DNA of 64,000 nucleotides from Ochotona curzoniae (taxonomy: Eukaryota > Chordata > Mammalia > Lagomorpha > Ochotonidae), in contig NW_024467119.1 of the NCBI RefSeq assembly GCF_017591425.1, positions 80,902,894 through 80,966,893 of the forward strand. Reading direction: 5' to 3'. Numbering within the stretch: the stretch's first letter is position 1; every line of letters begins with the position of its first letter. The notes beneath the pieces are model-generated. The model did not search any database. It worked only from the letters and a program-made list of their open reading frames with translations, and was not told where the DNA came from. This document shows positions 57,815 through 64,000 of this stretch, in pieces. The position numbers and the translations under genes were made by a program.

Positions 57815-57893
<79 letters not shown>

Positions 57894-57930
57894 AATGCAA
57901 TAAAACAACTTTTTAAAAAATAAATAAAAT
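57621..57930 (+). mobile_element. C-SINE (plus) with part of its 3' body replaced by AT repeats
   Basis: Normal head and body from 'caggcccagtgcggtggcct' to 'cctggctcctggcttcagat' (57621-57815), then an AT array (57815-57893) in place of about 100 bp that should read 'cggcgcagc...gaagatcttcc...', then the tail. AAAATAAAAAGAAAC at 57606-57620 and 57931-57945 is a perfect 15-bp target duplication, so the AT array arose inside the SINE. Confidence 0.93.
57815..57893. repeat. (AT)n microsatellite inside a C-SINE
   Basis: About 79 bp of alternating A and T with two phase breaks ('ttat' near 57836-57850). It probably grew from the short 'tatatctga' string near the SINE 3' end. Confidence 0.93.
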
Positions 57931-58400
57931 AAAATAAAAAGAAACTGAATCATGTCACTTCTCTAGCTTGCAGTCTCTGCTCTCTTCCCTTCACCTGCAT
58001 CTGCAAAGCGCCTTGTTGCGCTCTACAGGCAGGCCTCACGTCGGTCACTTCCTGACCCTCTCCATCCTGCCTAGCTCCGCTCCTCCATGCTCATCATTCA
58101 TTCTTCCATCAGCTCCAATCACACCTACCTCCTAGCAGTCCTGCCAACCTCAGGGTTGCGTTGGCACTCACGGTCTTCTCTGCCTCTCACACTGAATGCT
58201 GCCCCTCCAGAGAAGCCTTTCCTGACTGTCGTATGGGAAAGAGCAGCAGCTGTCACTTCATCTTTTCATCCTGCTTGACTTCTACCCGCCGCACCTGTCA
58301 CACACCATGTGCTTGCTATTCCCTCCTTCATTACGTTTCTCTCTATCAGCAGAGTGGCTCCGTGAAGCCCTGAATCTTGCTTCACTCCGTTACTTCTATG

Positions 58401-59355
58401 GCCTCACAAAGAATCCAGAACTTAGAGTTGCCTTGACGGTTTCTGAATTAATTAATGTGAGGCTCTCACTATCACGCTCTTGGGAAGCCAGCCCAAAGTA
58501 ATCAGGGACTCCACTTCTCTCCGGTACCTGGAGTAGGAGGCAAGTTCTCAAGTTACCACAGCAACCCAAGGAAACAGCTGATTTCTTCCATGTATAACTT
58601 GTTCTTCTACATGACCCTCCCAGCATTGGGAGCATAGTCTCAAAGAGTCAGTAGCTGGAATCACCCATTCTTGCAATGAAAACAAAGGTCTCCCACTCTC
58701 TGTTTGAGCCTGCCTGTGTCCCTTAAGTTGAACAAAAGCTGACTGAGAAACCTTAATCATAATAATGCTTTCCACTCTCCTTGAAAAATGATTCCCTGCT
58801 CTTTCAGAGTAAAAGCAGGAACTGAGTGTCATGACTGAATGTGTAGAAGATGGGAATAGACCTTGGATGATTATTTTTATAATTTCATCTCCTTTTGCCT
58901 GTCGAAAAAAAAGCACTTCACCTTCTTTTCCAATAATGAGCCTCACTTTCCTGTGATATGATGTCAGCTCTTAAATCAGTAGAATTTATCAGGACAGAGG
59001 AAAGATGTAGATGCCTAAACCATCACAGCTTATGCTACAGTTTTGAAGGTTGAAGAGGTTTTCTTTAAAGCTTGTATCATGGCCGTGAAATTGAAGAATG
59101 ATATCTGAGCCCATGTGTCTCAGGGTGACAACATACAGCGACATACTTAGAGTTATGCCCAAGTTGCACCAAGTTCTCACAGGCCTGCTGTCCAGAGACG
59201 CTCTTCCTTCACACAGTGGGAGCAATACACATCCCAGAGTCAGCTTCTGGGGCTCCCACTGCCACAACCCACGATCTTAAAGGAATTAATAAAGACTGAT
59301 GGTGGTTCTCATGTAGCCTACTATCTAATACAAAGAAAAACTTTTGGAGTTAGAT
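58401..59355. other. Unassigned non-coding sequence
   Basis: No gene or confident repeat. The open frame on the minus strand at 58548-58946 (132 codons) has no recognisable domain. Confidence 0.3.
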
Positions 59356-59361
59356 CCTGCC

Positions 59362-59500
59362 ATCTCCACTTTACAGAGAAGACAACTTACCTAGAGTGAG
59401 GGAAAGCAAACCTGCCTCACAGACAGTAAGGGACAGAGCCGGAGCTTGAACCAGATTATCTGCCTACAGCATCCATGCTTACCACCATGCTGAACTCCAG
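59362..59500 (-). repeat. MIR (minus)
   Basis: 'actttacagagaagacaact', 'agggacagagccggagcttg' and 'gcatccatgcttaccaccat' match the MIR consensus in reverse ('tttacagatgaggaaactg...ggcagagccgggattcgaac...gtgctcttaaccacta'). Confidence 0.8.
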
Positions 59501-59634
59501 CAGAAGGCAGCAGCAATGCGATCTAACAAGCTATTTTGAGTGATCAGATTCCCAAGGTAAAGTAAATTTCTAGCTGGTGAAGGGAAGCAGGTAAATTGTC
59601 ACATTTCCTCTTTGACCTCTTCACATATGCTTTT

Positions 59635-59968
59635 TTTAAAAAAAAAAAGATTTATTTATTTATTGGAACGTCAGATATACAGAGAGGAGGAGAGACAGAC
59701 AGGAAGATATTCCGTCCAATGATTCATTCCCCAAGTGAGCGCAACAGCTGATACTATGCCGATCCAAAGCCAGGATCCAGGAACTTCTTCCGGGTATCCC
59801 ACGCGGGTGCAGGGTCCCAAAGCTTTGGGCCATCCTTGACTGCTTTCCCAGCCACAAGCAGGGAGCTGGATGGGAAGTGGAGCTGCCAGGATTAGAACCG
59901 GCGTCCATATCGGATCCTGGCACGTTCAAGGCGAGGACTTTAGCCACTAGGCCATGCCGCCTGGCCCC
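59635..59968 (-). mobile_element. Young C-SINE (minus) with 13-bp target duplication
   Basis: A/T tail, 'gatattccgtccaatgattc', 'ctttgggccatccttgactg', 'ggattagaaccggcgtccat' and head 'ccatgccgcctggcccc'. CACATATGCTTTT at 59622-59634 and 59969-59981 is exact. Confidence 0.97.
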
Positions 59969-60309
59969 CACATATGCTTTTGAAATATAAGCATCCATAA
60001 ATTTCAGTTGACTTAAAATCTGCAGGTGGATGTGCACAGGTTGAATGTACACAGGTTTTATGCACAGTTTGATGTACACAGGTTAGATGCTCCATTTTAC
60101 ATGAGATCTTGAGATTCTGTGGATTATGGTGGCCTTTAGGCTCTTGGAATAACCCCTCCATGGATAAAGAGCGAGCATGTAATTATTACCAAACATTCTG
60201 CTCTTATTCCCTCACACCTTGCGTGGGAAAAGAATGAGGATCATGATAAAATCAATCATCTAAGCATTCTTTGTTTTTTTTTAATGGTTCTTAGAGTGGG
60301 TAACAATCA

Positions 60310-60638
60310 AAAGATTTGAAAATTTATTTTTTTATTGGAAAGGCAAATTCACAGAGAAGGAGAAACAAAGAGAAAAATCTTCTGTCCTCTCTGGTCACTC
60401 TCCAGTGGCCGCAACAACCAGAGCTAAGTCGATCTGAAGCCAGGAGCCCAGAACCTCTTCTGGGTCTCCCATAGAGGTGCAGGGTCCTAAGGCTTTAGAT
60501 CATCCTCTGCTGTTCTCCCAGGCTGCAAGAAGGGAGTTAAATGGAATGTGGAGCAGGTGGGACACAAACCAGTGCCTATATGGGATCCTGACATGTGGAA
60601 GCTGAGAACTTAGTCACTAAGAGCCATCACACTGGGCC
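60310..60638 (-). mobile_element. C-SINE (minus)
   Basis: 'aatttatttttttattggaa', 'cttctgggtctcccatagag' and the head 'catcacactgggcctg'. More diverged than its neighbours at 59635 and 62721. Confidence 0.9.
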
Positions 60639-60845
60639 TGTCTTTTAAGCTTTATTCTTAAAATTAAGAATAAAACTGTTCCTGATATGATTTAAATATC
60701 ACTATTCACGTTTGAAGATTACTAAGTTATATCCTGAATATAAAAGGTATGTGAACTATATTTTTCTAAATGAATCTTATTTTTCCATATCTCATCTCTA
60801 CAAATAATTAAAAAGTAAAAAAGAAATGCCTAAAATTGCTTTAAT

Positions 60846-61457
60846 TATAATAATAATATAATATAATATTAATAATTAATAACTATATAATATATTAATA
60901 TATTATAGAATATATATTATATATTCTATTAATATTATATAATATTTTATATATTATATAACTATGATATAATCTATAATATATAATATTATAATATATA
61001 TTATATGTGATATAATATTATTATATATTATATCTATATTTAGAATTACAATTATATTATAATATTATATATAATATTAATTATATTATTGTATTTATAA
61101 TTATATAAATAATTATATTATAATTATTATAATATAATAATTATAATATATTAACATATAATAATAATATAATTATAATATATAATTATAATATATTAAC
61201 ATATAATGATAAATATAATTATAATATAATAATTATGATATATTAACATATAATGATAATATAATTATAATTACTAATTATGTAATTATTAATATATAAT
61301 TATAATATATGATGTATGATATTATATATTAGATATCGTATATTATATATTATAGTATATAATTATATATAAGATATAATAATTATTATAATAATAGATT
61401 AATAATATGTATTGATATATTGTTATAATAATATAATATAATAATAATTTAATTAAT
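60846..61457. repeat. AT-only block (about 610 bp) between 14-bp direct repeats
   Basis: Almost pure A and T. Rare C residues mark a 45 to 47-bp internal unit: 'ttaacatataat' at 61151, 61196 and 61243. The block is bracketed by perfect copies of AAAATTGCTTTAAT (60832-60845 and 61458-61471), as if it had been inserted with a target duplication. Confidence 0.9.
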
Positions 61458-61471
61458 AAAATTGCTTTAAT

Positions 61472-62703
61472 CTCTATTTTCTTTCAAGCTTTTCATCCTC
61501 AAGTAAAAGGTGAATGAACATGTGTATAATGAAAGTTTTTTATGTCATCAAAATACTAAGTGAAATCTTTGGATTTTAACTTGTTTAACAACTGACAGTG
61601 TTGCAAATTTCTCTTATGGTATCATGTTTGCCTTTGATTTTGTCACCATCCATGACCTGTTTCTATTAGCCTCCTCACAGGCCAACAGAGATGCTGCTGG
61701 GAGCCACTGGCAGGCCCCTGGAATGAGGCATGGCACAGGTCCTCAGCATTTGTGAGCAAAGACCAGCCGCCCTCTGCAGAAACTACTCTTCCTTTGGAGA
61801 AACAGCCTTTGGCTTGCTCCCAAGAGGTAACAACGGTGTCTCACATCACCAGTGCCCCCCATGTTATAAGCTCATCATAAACTGTATGTTTATTTGACCA
61901 GTGCAGCTACAAAGTGTTTGTATAAGCAGCATTTCAATATTAATTGAAGTGATACATGTGAGTCTAGGCTCAAAATAGCAGCCCCCTTCCAAGGCAGAGT
62001 AAGTTACCTGAGGAAGTCACAAATTACCCATTAACCTATTTCAGGCTACATAATCTCCCCTCTCCCTAGCCCACATCTGTCTGAGGCGATGACTAAGGTG
62101 TGCTCTTCAGGTGGCTCTGCAGATGCCCTGCTACCCTCCCAAGTGGACATGGGCAGCACCCAGCCCCTCTCTGGGACATATGGTGAGGGACACAGAACAG
62201 CATCAGAAAACTGCTGAAATCAACAGCTACAGAAGTATGTGGGCAAAACTTACAAAGATATTTGGATGTCCTGTGAATACTCAGCAAATGGCATCTTAGC
62301 AGAAAAGGATTGCAATATTGAGTGGGTAGGATGACCTGTTCTGTGGATACCAAGTGCCACTTTCCCCAGACAAACCCTGCGTTGTTCAAAAGGCTTGTGA
62401 GCAACATGGTATTACCACAGTCATTTAAGACTCAGGATAAGCCACAGCATAAATATGACAGAAACCTAGGAAGACAATTGCTGTCATAGATTCTGCACTA
62501 CTACTGATGCACAAAGTTTCCCTATAGCTTAACACTACAGCTTAGCACCATTCCTACATAAAAGAGAAACATTTGTTCGCAGCATTAGCATGTCATTAAC
62601 ATGCCGAGAATTTAAGTGTATTCTCATAAGAATGGCTTAAAAACTTAGAGGTTAAATTTAATTTCACATTATTTCCCAAGTGAAAAGCCAAAACCCATCC
62701 ACA
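61472..62703. other. Unassigned non-coding sequence
   Basis: No gene or named repeat. An open frame at 62093-62407 (minus) has no recognisable domain. Confidence 0.35.
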
Positions 62704-62720
62704 CAACCCTGAACATTTTT

Positions 62721-63037
62721 TTTAAAGATTTATTTTATTTTTATTGCAAAGGTGGATATACAGAGAGGAGAGACAGAGAGGAAGATCTTCCGTCCAATGA
62801 TTCACTCTCCAAGTGAGCGCAATGGCCAATGCTATGCCAATCTGAAGCCAGGAGCCTCTTCCAGGTCTCCCACATGGGTGCAGGGTCCCAAAGCTTTGGG
62901 CCGTCCTCGACTGCTTTCCCAGGCCACAGGCAGGGAGCTGGATGGGAAGCAGGGCTGCCGGGACTAGAACCGGCGCCCATTTGGGATCCTGGGCGTGCAA
63001 CGCGAGGACCTTAACCACTGCACCATTGTGCCGGGCC
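62721..63037 (-). mobile_element. Young C-SINE (minus) with 17-bp target duplication
   Basis: Nearly consensus copy: 'aaagatttattttattttta', 'ggaagatcttccgtccaatg', 'gggccgtcctcgactgcttt', 'gccgggactagaaccggcgc' and head 'ccattgtgccgggccc'. CAACCCTGAACATTTTT at 62704-62720 and 63038-63054 is exact. Confidence 0.97.
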
Positions 63038-63054
63038 CAACCCTGAACATTTTT

Positions 63055-64000
63055 TGGAACCACATAGCATTACAGAAGTATTCCAGGAAAAGCTGCTATG
63101 ATAAAGGGCAGGCTTTGTTGCTTACTACCAATACAAGTATAATGGATTCAGGCAGCTTGAGGGTCTTTCATTTGTTCCTCATGAAACCATCATCCTCTGG
63201 GTAACAATTTTCCCGAGTAGCTGAGAGGACACGTGCAGCACCCCAGTGGCATGACAGTCCCTATACTCTCAAAGTCACTTAGGCAGCAGCTCAAACAGAA
63301 GCTGTTGATCACAGTGGGCACAACACCTTGCAGGGTTCCAAGGCAACTGTGCTAAGTCTGGGCCCTGCTGCAAGGTGGGCAGGACAGAATCTATGGAGAA
63401 AACCGCTCTGTGGATGCAGCCAAACCTCAAGACTGCCTTGTGTGTGCCAGCAAAGGTGGGACTCAGAAAGCCTGGTTCACCGCTAGCAAGGCAAGAGCTA
63501 GAAGTCCCCTGGGGCACAAGACCAGGACTGTGCCGCAGCAGGTGCCCAGCCCAGTCAAGAAGGATCTGCACATGTAAAATCCCCTCCTCCCCCGCCAGAC
63601 GAGCTTGCTGCTGACAGCCACAAACCAGACCTTGACGGGGCCCACAAATCCCTGTTTATGGCAAGCTGAAGTTTTACGGCCCTTTTTATATTTAATTTTT
63701 TATTCTAAGCTGGAATTAAATTTGGCATGTGGTTTAGTTTGAGGTTCCAACTTGATTTTATTCCAAGTACTTAACTGATATTTTCATCCAGGGATAGAAG
63801 AATCAAAAAGCAACAAAGAAAGAGTAAGATTTGAAATGCTCCCACACTGGAAAACTATAAATACAATGCAAAGGAGAAAAAAATTGGGAGTGAAAGGGGA
63901 ATAAATATCCAAGGTTGATACATAAAACAAAAAGAACTTTTTCCAACCAATATGAACAATTCTGCAAACACAAAACAATAGAAGCATACAGAAAACTACA
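63055..64000. other. Unassigned non-coding sequence
   Basis: No gene or named repeat to the end of the window. Bases 63290-63610 have higher GC and open frames on both strands (63275-63571 minus, 63375-63614 plus) without recognisable domains or clear splice sites. Confidence 0.35.

Larger units (their letters stand above)
57430..58400 (+). mobile_element. L2 3' part (plus), interrupted by a C-SINE
   Basis: 'gaccacagcttcctaaggg', 'tgaatcatgtcacttctcta', 'cagagaagcctttcctgact' and the run of C/T-rich sequence match L2 ('gatcatgtcactcctctgc...agaggccttccctgacc'). The C-SINE at 57621-57930 splits it, and the join is clear at 'aaaataaaaagaaac'. Confidence 0.7.

Noticed and set aside
63275..63614. 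GC-richer stretch with frames on both strands as an exon
   Set aside because: Neither strand shows convincing acceptor and donor pairs or a recognisable motif, and frames on opposite strands compete.

Overview
The window is mammalian nuclear DNA, almost certainly from a lagomorph and most likely a pika (Ochotona). The main clue is about twenty copies of the tRNA-derived lagomorph C-SINE. The younger copies have a head reading 'ggcctagtggctaaagtcc' and a tail with 'gtgaatcatcgg', a variant I associate with pika rather than rabbit. Lagomorph-type L1 3' ends that finish in 'cctatggaactgtat' plus an A-rich tail support this. I found no complete host gene. The sequence reads as gene desert or a very long intron, with GC and CpG at the low levels usual for mammals.

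Layout. Bases 1-6500 hold a solo LTR (724-1138), an AT microsatellite, L1 3' ends, a C-SINE inserted inside an older C-SINE (about 2491-3111) and a CTCF-like motif (5747). Bases 6555-11900 are one ancient, nearly full-length L1 on the minus strand, broken up by an L1 3' end, three C-SINEs and an ERV LTR that itself carries a fourth C-SINE. Bases 13786-14144 are a solo LTR with a perfect 6-bp target duplication. Bases 14822-18075 are a lagomorph L1 (minus) that keeps its 5'UTR and ORF1 but has lost nearly all of ORF2. A CpG-undepleted stretch of about 390 bp follows (18370-18760). Bases 20779-22566 hold C-SINEs, one of which has expanded its tail into a CTTT microsatellite, and a MaLR-like LTR. 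Bases 24050-29600 are a second ancient L1 (plus) riddled with C-SINEs. Bases 31452-35154 are a MaLR (ERVL-type) proviral remnant whose 3' LTR holds another LTR, which in turn holds an L1 3' end. Bases 37984-39890 are the longest stretch without recognisable repeats, followed by a 40-bp minisatellite (39901-40095). Bases 40585-52463 hold two related LTRs, another internally deleted L1 and an ERV1-like solo LTR inside an older LTR. Bases 56722-58400 are an ancient L2 interrupted by a possible 228-bp exon and by a C-SINE. Bases 60832-61471 are a roughly 610-bp AT-only block between perfect 14-bp direct repeats.

How the parts relate. There is no operon-like or pathway logic here. The structure is a record of insertions: L2, MIR and MER5 relics are oldest, then L1M and MaLR elements, then older C-SINEs and ERV LTRs, then young C-SINEs and L1s. 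Target-site duplications give the insertion order in several places. I did not find an undescribed multi-gene system. The items most worth follow-up are the candidate exon at 57015-57242, the flanked AT block, the CpG-undepleted LTR-like segment, the repeat-poor segment near 38-39.9 kb and the CTCF-like site. All family names were assigned by eye against remembered consensus sequences. Boundaries without a stated target duplication are approximate.
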